Origin: an uncultured Cellvibrio sp.
GTDB lineage: Bacteria; Pseudomonadota; Gammaproteobacteria; Pseudomonadales; Cellvibrionaceae
Length of the DNA: 21,918 bases
Reading direction: 5' to 3'
Assembly (NCBI GenBank): GCA_946481735.1
Contig: CAMLOU010000075.1
Coordinates: 1-21,918 of the forward strand
Shown: positions 1 through 8,254 of the stretch, in pieces
Numbering within the stretch: the first letter of the stretch is position 1
Layout of the letters: every line of letters starts with the position of its first letter
Position numbers and translations under genes: made by a program
The notes under the pieces: generated by a model
The model's database searches: none
Seen by the model: the letters and a program-made list of their open reading frames with translations, nothing else
What the model was told of the DNA's origin: nothing

Positions 1-17
1 TTGTTGTACTGCAAACG

Positions 18-45
18 AAAAGCCGCTGGAAACAGCGGCTTTTTT
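18..45 (+). terminator. Intrinsic terminator of an upstream off-window gene
   Basis: A perfect 11-bp stem (18-28 with 33-43) closes a GAAA tetraloop and runs into a T-tract (40-45). It should end the transcript of a gene lying left of the window. It also separates that gene from the halogenase cassette beginning at 121. The A-run on the 5' side makes it potentially bidirectional. Confidence 0.9.
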
Positions 46-120
46 AGCGCTTTACGCTGGCCCTGTTTTCTGTTCATACTGCGTGTTAATCAATAATTAT
101 TAGAAATCTGTAGGTCGTTT

Positions 121-1689
121 ATGACAGATCAAATAACCCGGGTTGTCATCGTGGGTGGCGGTTCCGCAGGTTGGTTATCGGCAGGTATAATTGCGGCATC
201 AAGTCCTGCGCATGTTCAGGTTACGCTGATCGAATCTCCCGATGTACACCCCATCGGTGTAGGCGAAGGTACCTGGCCTACCATGCGTGCAACCTTGCAA
301 ACTATCGGCGTATCAGAAACGGATTTTTTCCGTGAGTGTGATGCCAGCTTTAAACAAGGTTCCAAATTTTCCCGCTGGACAAGCTTGTCCCAAGAGGATG
401 ACTACTACCATCCGTTTACGCCACCGGCTAAATACCACGACATAAATCTGGCACCTTTCTGGTTGCCCTTCAAAGATAAAATCCCTTTTGCCAACGCGGT
501 TTGCCCGCAAGCGGCAATATGTGATGTGGGCAATGCGCCCAAACAAATTACCACGGCGGAATTCGGTGCGGTATTAAATTATGGCTACCATTTGGATGCC
601 GGAAAATTTGCGCCTTTTTTACACAAACATTGTGTAGAAAAGCTCGACGTACACTATGTCAGTGCGAATGTGATCCACATAAACTCGCAAGACAATGGCG
701 ATATAGAATCCGTGACGACCGATGCCCAGGGCAACATTCCTGGCGATTTATTTATCGATTGCACGGGTTTGTCATCTTTGCTAACGGAAAAGCATTACAG
801 CATTCCTTTTATTTCCCGGAAGACTGTTTTATTTAACGACGCTGCCCTTGCCGTGCAAATTCCCTATGCAGAGGATCAAACGGCTATTGCATCGCATACA
901 CTCTCCACTGCACAAACGAATGGCTGGATCTGGGATATTGGCTTGCAATCCCGGCGCGGTATTGGCCACGTGTTTTCCAGCGCTTATACGACAGATGAAG
1001 CTGCGGAGCGCGAGCTGCGTCATTACCTTGCTCCTTCGGTGGGTAGTGAATTGGCTGAAAAGCTGGCGGTCAGAAAGATTACGTTCAACCCCGGGCACAG
1101 GAAAACCTTCTGGCATAAAAACTGTGTAGCCATTGGATTGTCTGCCGGCTTTATCGAGCCGCTTGAGGCAACTGCCCTGGTATTGATCGAGCTGTCGGCA
1201 AAGATGATTGCGCAACAGTTTCCTGCTAATCGCAGGGTGATGGATACAATAGCCAAGCGCTTTAACAACACCATGAGCCATCACTGGGAACGCATTATCG
1301 ACTTCTTAAAATTACATTATGTATTGACCAGGCGCACCGATTCTGCCTACTGGCGTGATAACAGCGCTGCCAATACGATACCGGATAGCTTGAAAGAGCT
1401 GCTGGAATTATGGAAGGTGCAGTCGCCCTGGCTGCATGATGAAGTGCTGCGCGAAGAGATGTTTCCCTCTGCCAGTTACCAGTATGTCTATTATGGTATG
1501 AAAGGTACTACCGAGATTGCCTCCGGCAGCAGCACCCGTAATCGCAAACATATACACGAAAAACACTGGAAGAAAGCTGAAGCCTTGTTCATGGAAAATG
1601 CGCAGCATATCCAGCAACTGAAAAAAATATTGCAACCCAACCGCGAGCTGATAGAAAAAATAAAGCTCCATGGGATGCAGACGATCTAA
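121..1689 (+). CDS. Flavin-dependent tryptophan halogenase-like protein A (divergent)
   Basis: 522 aa, the usual length of the tryptophan halogenase (PrnA/RebH) superfamily. Known members use FADH2, oxygen and halide to make HOX, which reaches the substrate through a tunnel lysine. Seen: the N-terminal FAD motif GGGSAGW (residues 12-18), the GVGEGTWP loop (46-53), a lysine at 78 in ASFKQG aligning with PrnA Lys79, and the FIEPLEAT segment (344-351) with Glu349 aligning with PrnA Glu346. Odd: the family signature WxWxIP reads WIWDIG (269-274), and the Ser usual after the catalytic Glu is Ala350. The FAD fold is secure, but halogenation is doubtful and the substrate unknown. It starts at ATG 121 with only a weak AGG upstream. 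It is first in a cassette with a SapC protein, a cupin and a second halogenase. Similar proteins occur in TonB-dependent-receptor loci (family knowledge). Confidence 0.88.
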   Translation: MTDQITRVVIVGGGSAGWLSAGIIAASSPAHVQVTLIESPDVHPIGVGEGTWPTMRATLQTIGVSETDFFRECDASFKQGSKFSRWTSLSQEDDYYHPFTPPAKYHDINLAPFWLPFKDKIPFANAVCPQAAICDVGNAPKQITTAEFGAVLNYGYHLDAGKFAPFLHKHCVEKLDVHYVSANVIHINSQDNGDIESVTTDAQGNIPGDLFIDCTGLSSLLTEKHYSIPFISRKTVLFNDAALAVQIPYAEDQTAIASHTLSTAQTNGWIWDIGLQSRRGIGHVFSSAYTTDEAAERELRHYLAPSVGSELAEKLAVRKITFNPGHRKTFWHKNCVAIGLSAGFIEPLEATALVLIELSAKMIAQQFPANRRVMDTIAKRFNNTMSHHWERIIDFLKLHYVLTRRTDSAYWRDNSAANTIPDSLKELLELWKVQSPWLHDEVLREEMFPSASYQYVYYGMKGTTEIASGSSTRNRKHIHEKHWKKAEALFMENAQHIQQLKKILQPNRELIEKIKLHGMQTI

Positions 1690-1724
1690 TTTCCTTATTG
1701 GAGGCATTTCCTCCCGGAGACCCT

Positions 1725-2465
1725 ATGCCTAATTTTGCTCTGTTAAATAATGTCGCCCATAAAGCGTTACGCGTTATTCGTGAACACTCAACGCGCTACG
1801 GCGATAACGATATGTCAGTGGTGACCTTTCCACAGGAATTTCGCGCAGTACAAAATGAATACCCTATTTTTTTCCAGAAAAATGCAGAGACAGGAAAATT
1901 TATTCCTATTGCGTTAATGGGCTTGCGCCAGAATGAAAACCTGTTTCTGTCAGAGCAGGGATGGGACGCACAATATATTCCTGTGTCAGTAAAAAGAAGA
2001 CCTTTCCTGATCGGTATCCAACCGCCACAGCCCGGCCAGGAATCCAGTCAGCTCACCAAGATGGTGTATGTGGATATGGATAGCCCGCGCATCAGCGAGA
2101 CTCAGGGCGAGCCGGTCTTTTTACCCCACGGCGGCTATTCGCCCTATCTGGAATCGGTGGTGGATTTACTGGAGTACATCCAATACGGTACCGAGTTGAA
2201 TGAACAATTTGTTGATGCGTTGTTAGCTCAGGAGTTGTTGGAAGTGGTCGCGTTGGAAATCACCCTTAAAAATGGTGAGCGCCATAACCTGGCAGGGCTT
2301 TATACCATCAACGAAGATAAACTGGCGGCTTTACAAGGTGGTGCAATAACAGCGTTGCACAGTAAAGGCTTTATGGAATGCATCTACATGGTGTTGGCGT
2401 CCCATGCCAATGTTGTCAAGTTGATCGCCCGCGTTGAGAAAAAGTTAGCACATCAGGCATCCTGA
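1725..2465 (+). CDS. SapC-family protein
   Basis: 246 aa from ATG 1725. An in-frame TTG at 1698 would add nine residues, but CGGAGA (1715-1720) sits at the right distance for the ATG. The protein reads as the SapC family (PF07277): YPIFF near residue 45, then a GKFIPIALMGLRQNENLF block, W/Y-rich VKRRPFLIGI, a VDMDSPR strand and a helical C-terminal half. No signal peptide, membrane helix or catalytic motif is obvious. The name comes from a Campylobacter S-layer locus and does not establish a role here. In proteobacteria such proteins are repeatedly found beside tryptophan-halogenase-like genes and TonB receptors, so a partner role in that system is a reasonable inference. It lies 35 nt after halogenase A and 33 nt before the cupin gene, so co-transcription is likely. 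Confidence 0.85.
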   Translation: MPNFALLNNVAHKALRVIREHSTRYGDNDMSVVTFPQEFRAVQNEYPIFFQKNAETGKFIPIALMGLRQNENLFLSEQGWDAQYIPVSVKRRPFLIGIQPPQPGQESSQLTKMVYVDMDSPRISETQGEPVFLPHGGYSPYLESVVDLLEYIQYGTELNEQFVDALLAQELLEVVALEITLKNGERHNLAGLYTINEDKLAALQGGAITALHSKGFMECIYMVLASHANVVKLIARVEKKLAHQAS

Positions 2466-2498
2466 ATCATTTCCAACAAATGAAACCTGGCGGCATTT

Positions 2499-3512
2499 AT
2501 GATCAGCGTTGATAAAACAGTTAAAGTGATTGATGGCTGTACGCCAGACCGGATTCCGGATGAGGTCTTGTCATCAACGGAACCGTTAATCCTGAAAGGC
2601 TTGGCATCTTCCTGGCCGATTGTGCAGGCGGGTCTGGTTTCCGATGAAGATGCAGCGCGTTATTTATTGCAATTCTATCAAGGCCAGGAGGTGGCGGCCT
2701 TTTTAGGTAAGCCGGAGAACAACGGCCGTATTTTTTATAATGAAGCCCTCACAGGGTTTAACTACGATACTGTCAGCACCAAGCTGGATTTCGCGCTAAG
2801 GCAATTTGCTGCCCAGGCTGACAACGCTAAACCGCCCACCATTTATATTGGCTCTACAGTGATCGACAGTTATCTGCCGGGTTTTCGTGCCGATAATGAT
2901 CTTGATTTGCAGCAGCACAACCCACTCGTCAGTATCTGGTTGTCCAATAAATGCCGTATCGCCGCTCACTGGGACAGCCCGTTGAATATTGCCTGTTCGG
3001 TGGTCGGACACAGGCGCTTTACCTTATTTCCCTTCGAGCAAATGGAAAATCTCTATGTAGGCCCGCTGGATAAAACCCCGGCCGGACAAGCGATCAGCCT
3101 GGTGGATTTTTATAACCCTGATTTTGAAAAATTTCCCAAATTTAAACAGGCGTTAGAGCACGCCCGGACTGCCGATCTGGAACCAGGTGATGGCATCTTT
3201 ATTCCCAGCATGTGGTGGCATCATGTGGAAAGCCTGAGCCCGCTGAATATCCTGGTGAATTATTGGTTTAAAGGTTCGCCCGCATTGTATGGTAAGCCGG
3301 TCAATGCGCTGTTCCACTCGATCTTGTCCATTCGCGACTTGCCGCCCGAGCAGCGGGCAGCCTGGAAGATGATGTTTGATCATTATATTTTTGATTATTG
3401 CAAAGATAATTTTTCACATATCCCGGAACCAGCCCAAGGTGCCATTGGTGAATTGACGGATGATAACGCGCGGAAAATTCGTGCGAAATTATTGAACCAT
3501 TTAAACCGCTAA
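2499..3512 (+). CDS. Cupin_8/JmjC-like (FIH-type) Fe(II)/2-oxoglutarate oxygenase, Pass1-related
   Basis: 337 aa. The central double-stranded beta-helix carries an HxD metal pair at His157-Trp-Asp159. The distal histidine is in IPSMWWHHVESL (His241, possibly His242), followed by LVNYWFKGSP. This distal block closely resembles that of the asparaginyl hydroxylase FIH, so an Fe(II)/2-oxoglutarate-dependent hydroxylase or demethylase activity on a protein or peptide is the best inference. The substrate is unknown. Homologues in halogenase loci have been annotated as Pass1-related or cupin-like proteins. The start is ATG 2499 with a poor Shine-Dalgarno (GGCGG just upstream). The stop is followed directly by the leader of halogenase B, consistent with one operon. 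No membrane segment or export signal is seen. Confidence 0.85.
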   Translation: MISVDKTVKVIDGCTPDRIPDEVLSSTEPLILKGLASSWPIVQAGLVSDEDAARYLLQFYQGQEVAAFLGKPENNGRIFYNEALTGFNYDTVSTKLDFALRQFAAQADNAKPPTIYIGSTVIDSYLPGFRADNDLDLQQHNPLVSIWLSNKCRIAAHWDSPLNIACSVVGHRRFTLFPFEQMENLYVGPLDKTPAGQAISLVDFYNPDFEKFPKFKQALEHARTADLEPGDGIFIPSMWWHHVESLSPLNILVNYWFKGSPALYGKPVNALFHSILSIRDLPPEQRAAWKMMFDHYIFDYCKDNFSHIPEPAQGAIGELTDDNARKIRAKLLNHLNR

Positions 3513-3557
3513 GTGCACTCCACCGGCAGCCGGATAATAACAACGAATGGTATCAAT

Positions 3558-5054
3558 ATGATCGGCAATCAAACCGTTAAAAACCTGGTCATCGTGGGTG
3601 GCGGTACGGCGGGCTGGATGGCTGCAGCGGCTTTTTCCAAATTATTAGGGAAAAGTCTTTCTGTGACCCTGATTGAATCCGATGAAATTTCCACTGTCGG
3701 TGTTGGCGAAGCGACGGTGCCGCCCTTGATCCTGTTTAACCGTTACCTTGGTATTAACGAGCAGGAATTGATGGCCTTTGTGAAAGGAACCATCAAGTTA
3801 GGCATATCGTTTGAAAACTGGAAAAATGTCAACGAAAGTTACATCCATCCTTTTGGTTACACGGGTAAGGATACCTGGGCAGCCAGTTTCCAACACTTCT
3901 GGCGTAAAGGGTTGGAGTTAGGCGTGAATTACCCACTGGGTGAATACTCCGTGGAGTATCAAGCGGCATTACAGAATAAATTCTCTCACATGCCGGGATC
4001 ACCTTTGACCTATGCATACCATATCGACGCCGGTCTCTATGCAAGGTTTTTGCGCAGCATTGCTGAAAAGGCCGGTGCGACACGTATAGAAGGAAAGGTG
4101 CAGGATGTCGCTCTTGATGACGGCGGGTATATCAGGTCGATCCAGTTGGCTTCCGGTGAAACCGTTGCGGGCGATTTTTTTATCGATTGCTCCGGCTTCC
4201 GCGCATTGTTAATTGAACAGGCTTTACACACCGGTTTCGAAGACTGGTCACACTGGTTGCCCTGCGATAGTGCGCTGGCGGTGCAAACGGAATCGATTCG
4301 TGAGCCGGTGCCCTATACCCGATCCATCGCACACACCGCTGGCTGGCGCTGGCAAATTCCTTTACAGCACCGGGTCGGTAATGGCCTGGTGTATTGCAGC
4401 CGATATATGTCCGATGATGAGGCCAGAAAAACCCTGCTAGACAACGTCGAAGGTCGCATCATTTCTGAGCCAAAGATCATCCGCTTTAAAGCAGGTCAGC
4501 GCCTTAAGCATTGGAATAAAAATTGTGTCGCCTTGGGGTTGTCGAGTGGATTTATTGAGCCACTGGAATCCACCAGTATTCATTTGATTCAGCGCGGTAT
4601 AACGCGACTATTGCAAATGTTTCCTTCCAACGGAATTTTCAGCGGCGATATTGAAGAATACAATGCGCAGATGAAAACGGAAATCCTGTCCATAAGGGAT
4701 TTCATTGTGATGCATTATCATTTGACCGAAAGGGAAGACAGCGATTTCTGGCGCTATTGTAAAAATATGCCGATACCGGCATCGCTTGCGCATCGCATTA
4801 ATTTATTCAGGGAAACCGGAAAGCTTTTTGTGGAATCACCCTATAAGCTTTTTGCCGAACCATCCTGGCTGCATGTGATGGTAGGTCAGGGCGTTGTGCC
4901 TGAGCGTTATCATGCGGTGGCAAATGAAATGACCGATGCTGAATTGAAGCAGTTTCTGGAAGGTATCAGAAGCTCGGTACAGAAAACGGTTCAGAAGATG
5001 CCATTGCATCACGATTACTTACAATATTATTGCAAGGCGCCAGAGTGGACTTGA
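3558..5054 (+). CDS. Flavin-dependent tryptophan halogenase-like protein B (canonical motifs)
   Basis: 498 aa from ATG 3558. An in-frame GTG at 3513, directly after the cupin stop, would add 15 residues that look unlike the family. FAD motif GGGTAGW (14-20), GVGEATVPP (48-56) and the lysine in GTIKLG (Lys80) aligning with PrnA Lys79 are present. So are the complete WRWQIP signature (263-268) and FIEPLEST (332-339) with Glu337-Ser338. All residues associated with halogenation that I can place are therefore intact, unlike in the paralogue at 121-1689. Substrate and regiospecificity cannot be read from sequence; many TonB-locus members act on free indoles or have no known substrate. It is last in the plus-strand cassette and ends 17 bp from the convergent DUF6445 gene, with no clear terminator between them. 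Confidence 0.9.
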   Translation: MIGNQTVKNLVIVGGGTAGWMAAAAFSKLLGKSLSVTLIESDEISTVGVGEATVPPLILFNRYLGINEQELMAFVKGTIKLGISFENWKNVNESYIHPFGYTGKDTWAASFQHFWRKGLELGVNYPLGEYSVEYQAALQNKFSHMPGSPLTYAYHIDAGLYARFLRSIAEKAGATRIEGKVQDVALDDGGYIRSIQLASGETVAGDFFIDCSGFRALLIEQALHTGFEDWSHWLPCDSALAVQTESIREPVPYTRSIAHTAGWRWQIPLQHRVGNGLVYCSRYMSDDEARKTLLDNVEGRIISEPKIIRFKAGQRLKHWNKNCVALGLSSGFIEPLESTSIHLIQRGITRLLQMFPSNGIFSGDIEEYNAQMKTEILSIRDFIVMHYHLTEREDSDFWRYCKNMPIPASLAHRINLFRETGKLFVESPYKLFAEPSWLHVMVGQGVVPERYHAVANEMTDAELKQFLEGIRSSVQKTVQKMPLHHDYLQYYCKAPEWT

Positions 5055-5071
5055 CCTCCGGCTTTGCGGCG

Positions 5072-5782
5072 TTATTTTAAATAAATAAAACTGTTTAACG
5101 TTAGCCGCCCGACAAGCGGGTTGGGAACAAACTGGAATTTTTCAGGAATGGACGCGGAGTGTAATACATCACTGGGGTACATAATCAAACGGTTAAAGCT
5201 GGCTTCGTAACGGGCTATCTCTTCATAATATTGATTAGAGCCATTGATGTATTTGTTATGCCAGCTGGTATCCAGCGCTTCTTTGGCAAGATGCTCCCCA
5301 TACACATCCATTCGCTCGGGTGAAAGCTGTTCAAAACCGGTTGCTCTATGGCGATAGATTGATGTGCCACCTTTGTCAGGCGTACAAAGATAATGTACAC
5401 AGGCCAACTTTTCTTTCTTGATGGTATCCACATGCGGTCGCGATTGCGGCAACGCCAGGCGCGCGGGTGGCGTAAGCACAAGGGAATACATGGATTGGGA
5501 ATAATGTATGTTGTCTTTGGTGAGATGAAACGCTTCGCAAATAATATCAGGTAAGTAAGTTTGCAGTGCCTGGCTATAAAATTCCGGGACCTTTGATTGA
5601 ATGCCGGGGTAATAATCTGTCCCATCGCGGAACTCGCCAAATTTTACGGCAAAACCCAAGAGCGCTTCCGCTTCATGTAAAAAATTATCTATCACCAGCA
5701 CGGGGGTTTTTTCGTTACCTACAATATCAACCCGGTAGCGAAATTGAGGGTGTAGTGGAGGTAGAAAACTTTCAGTCGACAT
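5072..5782 (-). CDS. DUF6445-like protein, putative Fe(II)/2-oxoglutarate dioxygenase fold
   Basis: 236 aa, ATG at 5782. The sequence shows a prolyl-4-hydroxylase-like pattern: HVD (His117, Asp119), a distal histidine in SDVLHSAS (His208), and Arg226 where a 2-oxoglutarate carboxylate ligand would lie. The GGTSIYRHR strand (138-146) and the YYEEIARYEASFNRLIMYPS stretch also match this fold. I read it as DUF6445, which is commonly found near tryptophan-halogenase/SapC genes (family knowledge). It lies convergent to halogenase B with a 17-bp gap, so it has its own promoter while remaining part of the locus. No signal peptide is seen. The reaction is unknown; hydroxylation of a product or carrier made by the cassette is inference. 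The family call is fairly secure, the catalytic role moderate. Confidence 0.72.
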   Translation of the reverse strand: MSTESFLPPLHPQFRYRVDIVGNEKTPVLVIDNFLHEAEALLGFAVKFGEFRDGTDYYPGIQSKVPEFYSQALQTYLPDIICEAFHLTKDNIHYSQSMYSLVLTPPARLALPQSRPHVDTIKKEKLACVHYLCTPDKGGTSIYRHRATGFEQLSPERMDVYGEHLAKEALDTSWHNKYINGSNQYYEEIARYEASFNRLIMYPSDVLHSASIPEKFQFVPNPLVGRLTLNSFIYLK

Positions 5783-5839
5783 GATGCATGGCTCTGCAAT
5801 TTTTATAGAGTTTATTATTGCTTATTCTTAAGCCCAGTT

Positions 5840-5856
5840 CCATGTGTAAAACATGG
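5840..5856. repeat. 17-bp inverted repeat upstream of the DUF6445 gene
   Basis: CCATGT, 5-nt spacer, ACATGG (5840-5845 and 5851-5856). It lies 58-74 bp upstream of the minus-strand DUF6445 start and downstream of rep. It has no T-tract, so a terminator is unlikely; a regulator site is possible but unproven. Confidence 0.35.
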
Positions 5857-5937
5857 CAACCGATAAGCAGTCATGCGTTGTGCCCAGGTTGGGTTTCAAT
5901 ACAGCGTCAGGCCGCCAGATGAATGTAGCGGTAGTGT

Positions 5938-7956
5938 TTAGTCAAACAAATTCATCAAGGAAGCCAGTGTCTCTTCACCTTTGGCAAAATTCTTTTCCGG
6001 ACTGAGCTCGCCAAAACCTTCGCGTTCGACATCTTCCGGCGGCAGTTCATCCAGAAAACGGCTGGGCGTGGTTTCGCTGATATCGCCGAATTGTTTGCGC
6101 TTGCCCGCGAGGGTCATGGTCAGTGTTTTTTGCGCGCGGGTAATCCCCACATAGGTGAGCCGCCGCTCTTCTTCGATGTTGTTGTCTTCAATGCTGTTGC
6201 GGTGGGGTAACAGGTCTTCTTCCATGCCGACCATAAAGACGTGAGGGAACTCCAGGCCTTTGGACGCGTGCAGTGTCATCAACTGCACCTGATCGCTCAG
6301 GTCTTCCTCTTCCTGCCGTTCCAGCAGGTCACGCAACACCAGCTTGGCGATGGCATCTTCGATGCGCGCTTCTTCCTCTTCGTCATCGTTCGCACTTTTA
6401 TCCAGGGTTTTCTGCAGGGATTCCACCAGATAAAACACGTTCTCCAGGCGCTTCTCGGCCGCTTTGCTGCTGGACGCATTTTGGTGCAGCCAACCTTCGT
6501 AATCGATATCGTTGAGCATCTCGCGAATCGCCGACACCGGGTCAGCGGTGCGGCAGTTGTTTGCCACCTGATTCAGCCAGTGCGTAAAGCGTTGCAGACG
6601 CTCGAGATTCTTCTCGGGAATGTGACTTTGAATACCCATTTCCTGAGCGGCAGCGAACAGACTGATGTGGCGCTCGCCTGCATAGTGACCGAGCGCTTCG
6701 AGGGTATTGGTGCCGATCTGGCGGCGGGGTGTGTTGATAATGCGCAAGAACGCATTGTCGTCATCCGGGTTGATGATCAGGCGCAGGTAGGCCATGACAT
6801 CTTTGATTTCTGTCTTGGCAAAAAATGAAGAACCGCCGCTGATCTTGTACGGAATCTGATGATGCTGCAGCTTGAGCTCCAGCAGGCGGGCCTGGTGATT
6901 ACCCCGGTACAGAATGGCGTAATCGCGAAACTTATTCTGTTGGCGTAAACGTTGCGTGAGAATTTCAGTGGCAATGCGTTCGGCTTCGGCGTCTTCGTTG
7001 GGGCAGCGCACCACACGAATGGGATCACCCAAGCCCATTTCGCTCCAGAGCGCCTTGTCGAATTCGTGCGGGTTGTTGGCAATCAGATGGTTGGCCACCC
7101 GCAGGATACGGCTGGTCGAGCGGTAATTCTGTTCAAGTTTAATGACTTTAAGTGAGGGAAAGTCTTGCTTGAGCAGCGACATGTTTTCCGGGCGAGCCCC
7201 GCGCCAGGCGTAGATGGACTGGTCGTCATCACCCACTACCGTCAGCGCGCCGCGGTCGCCCACCAGCAGTTTTACCAGCAGGTACTGGCTGGAGTTGGTG
7301 TCCTGATACTCGTCCACCAGCAGGTAACGGATCTTGCGTTGCCAGCGGGCAAGCACCTCGTTGTGCTGCTGGAACAGGTGAACCGGGATCAAAATTAAAT
7401 CATCAAAATCCACCGCGTTGTAGGCGCGCAACGCTTGGTTGTAACGCTGGTAAACCAGCGCGATGGATTGTTCGCCCGGGCTTTGGGCATGGCTAAGGGC
7501 ATGTTCGGGCGCGGTAAGATCGTTCTTCCAATTGGAGATCTGGTGCTGGACCAGGTCGAGATGATCGCTGTCGAGATCACCATCGCGCAGCATCAACTCC
7601 TTTAACAGGGCGCGCGCGTCTTCCGCATCGAAGATGGAGAAACCCGGTTTAAAGCCCAGGGTTTTGTATTCGCGGCGAATGATATTGAGCCCGAGGTTGT
7701 GAAAGGTCGACACGGTTAAACCCTTGGCGGCGGCACCTTTGACCAGGCCGGTTACGCGCTCCTTCATCTCGCGGGCGGCCTTGTTGGTAAAGGTTAACGC
7801 AGCGATATGACGGGCCGGCAGATCACACTGCTGGATCAGGTAGGCAATCTTGCGTGTGATCACGCTGGTCTTGCCGCTGCCTGCGCCGGCCAGTACCAGG
7901 CAGGGGCCGTCAATGTAAAGCACGGCTTCGCGTTGGCGGGCATTGAGTTGCGTCAC
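5938..7956 (-). CDS. rep: ATP-dependent DNA helicase Rep (UvrD/Rep superfamily 1)
   Basis: 672 aa, essentially the E. coli Rep length (673). All SF1A motifs are visible: Walker A AGAGSGKT (23-30), FTNKAAREM (56-64), DEYQDTN (215-221), VGDDDQSIYAWRG (241-253), QNYRS (276-280), TLHASKGLEF (561-570) and VGITRAQ (603-609). Rep is a 3'-5' translocase that clears proteins from replicating DNA and works with DnaB and PriC at forks. The long motif-IV region and the N-terminal GPCLVLAGAGSGKT favour Rep over UvrD. The start is a GTG (7956-7954) with GAGG four bases upstream; no better ATG exists. It stands alone, and a promoter candidate sits at 8029-8056. No anomalies seen. Confidence 0.95.
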   Translation of the reverse strand: MTQLNARQREAVLYIDGPCLVLAGAGSGKTSVITRKIAYLIQQCDLPARHIAALTFTNKAAREMKERVTGLVKGAAAKGLTVSTFHNLGLNIIRREYKTLGFKPGFSIFDAEDARALLKELMLRDGDLDSDHLDLVQHQISNWKNDLTAPEHALSHAQSPGEQSIALVYQRYNQALRAYNAVDFDDLILIPVHLFQQHNEVLARWQRKIRYLLVDEYQDTNSSQYLLVKLLVGDRGALTVVGDDDQSIYAWRGARPENMSLLKQDFPSLKVIKLEQNYRSTSRILRVANHLIANNPHEFDKALWSEMGLGDPIRVVRCPNEDAEAERIATEILTQRLRQQNKFRDYAILYRGNHQARLLELKLQHHQIPYKISGGSSFFAKTEIKDVMAYLRLIINPDDDNAFLRIINTPRRQIGTNTLEALGHYAGERHISLFAAAQEMGIQSHIPEKNLERLQRFTHWLNQVANNCRTADPVSAIREMLNDIDYEGWLHQNASSSKAAEKRLENVFYLVESLQKTLDKSANDDEEEEARIEDAIAKLVLRDLLERQEEEDLSDQVQLMTLHASKGLEFPHVFMVGMEEDLLPHRNSIEDNNIEEERRLTYVGITRAQKTLTMTLAGKRKQFGDISETTPSRFLDELPPEDVEREGFGELSPEKNFAKGEETLASLMNLFD

Positions 7957-8028
7957 AGAACCTCGATGATCATCAGATCTGAACAGGGAACAATTGCGTA
8001 AAATGCAGGTTAAGCAAAAAGGGTCCGC

Positions 8029-8056
8029 ATTGTAACAAGGGATAATTACCTTGCAA
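8029..8056 (-). promoter_or_regulatory. Candidate sigma-70 promoter for rep
   Basis: On the minus strand TTGCAA (8056-8051) is followed after 16 nt by TACAAT (8034-8029). A start near 8022 would give a leader of about 65 nt to the rep GTG. This is a by-eye match to the consensus only. Confidence 0.45.
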
Positions 8057-8128
8057 TGTGCAAAAGTGTTTTTTCACGTGGCTATAACCATTCCAGTAAC
8101 TAATAGTGATGAATAACGCGCCCAACTT

Positions 8129-8157
8129 TTGACTTGGTTATAAACCAACGATAGTTA
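8129..8157 (+). promoter_or_regulatory. Weak candidate promoter for the REC-GGDEF-EAL gene
   Basis: TTGACT (8129-8134), 17 nt, then TAGTTA (8152-8157). The -35 is good and the -10 poor. The implied leader is about 90 nt before the ATG at 8255. The rest of the 7957-8254 gap holds the rep promoter candidate and nothing else I can name. Confidence 0.3.
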
Positions 8158-8254
8158 TTTATTCCGCTGTGCGGCTGGTGTAGAGTCTTCGCCCTAATGT
8201 GAAGGGGTATTTGAAAAAGTGGTTACGCTCCTCGCATCCAGGGAGTCCGGTGGT

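Noticed and set aside
60..120. Promoter for the halogenase cassette
   Set aside because: TGTTCA-N17-TAATTA has only partial matches to both boxes; too weak to annotate.
6241..6828. Long open frame (195 codons) on the plus strand opposite rep
   Set aside because: It lies wholly inside the strongly supported rep gene, has no ribosome site or family-like pattern, and is a shadow of GC-biased codons.
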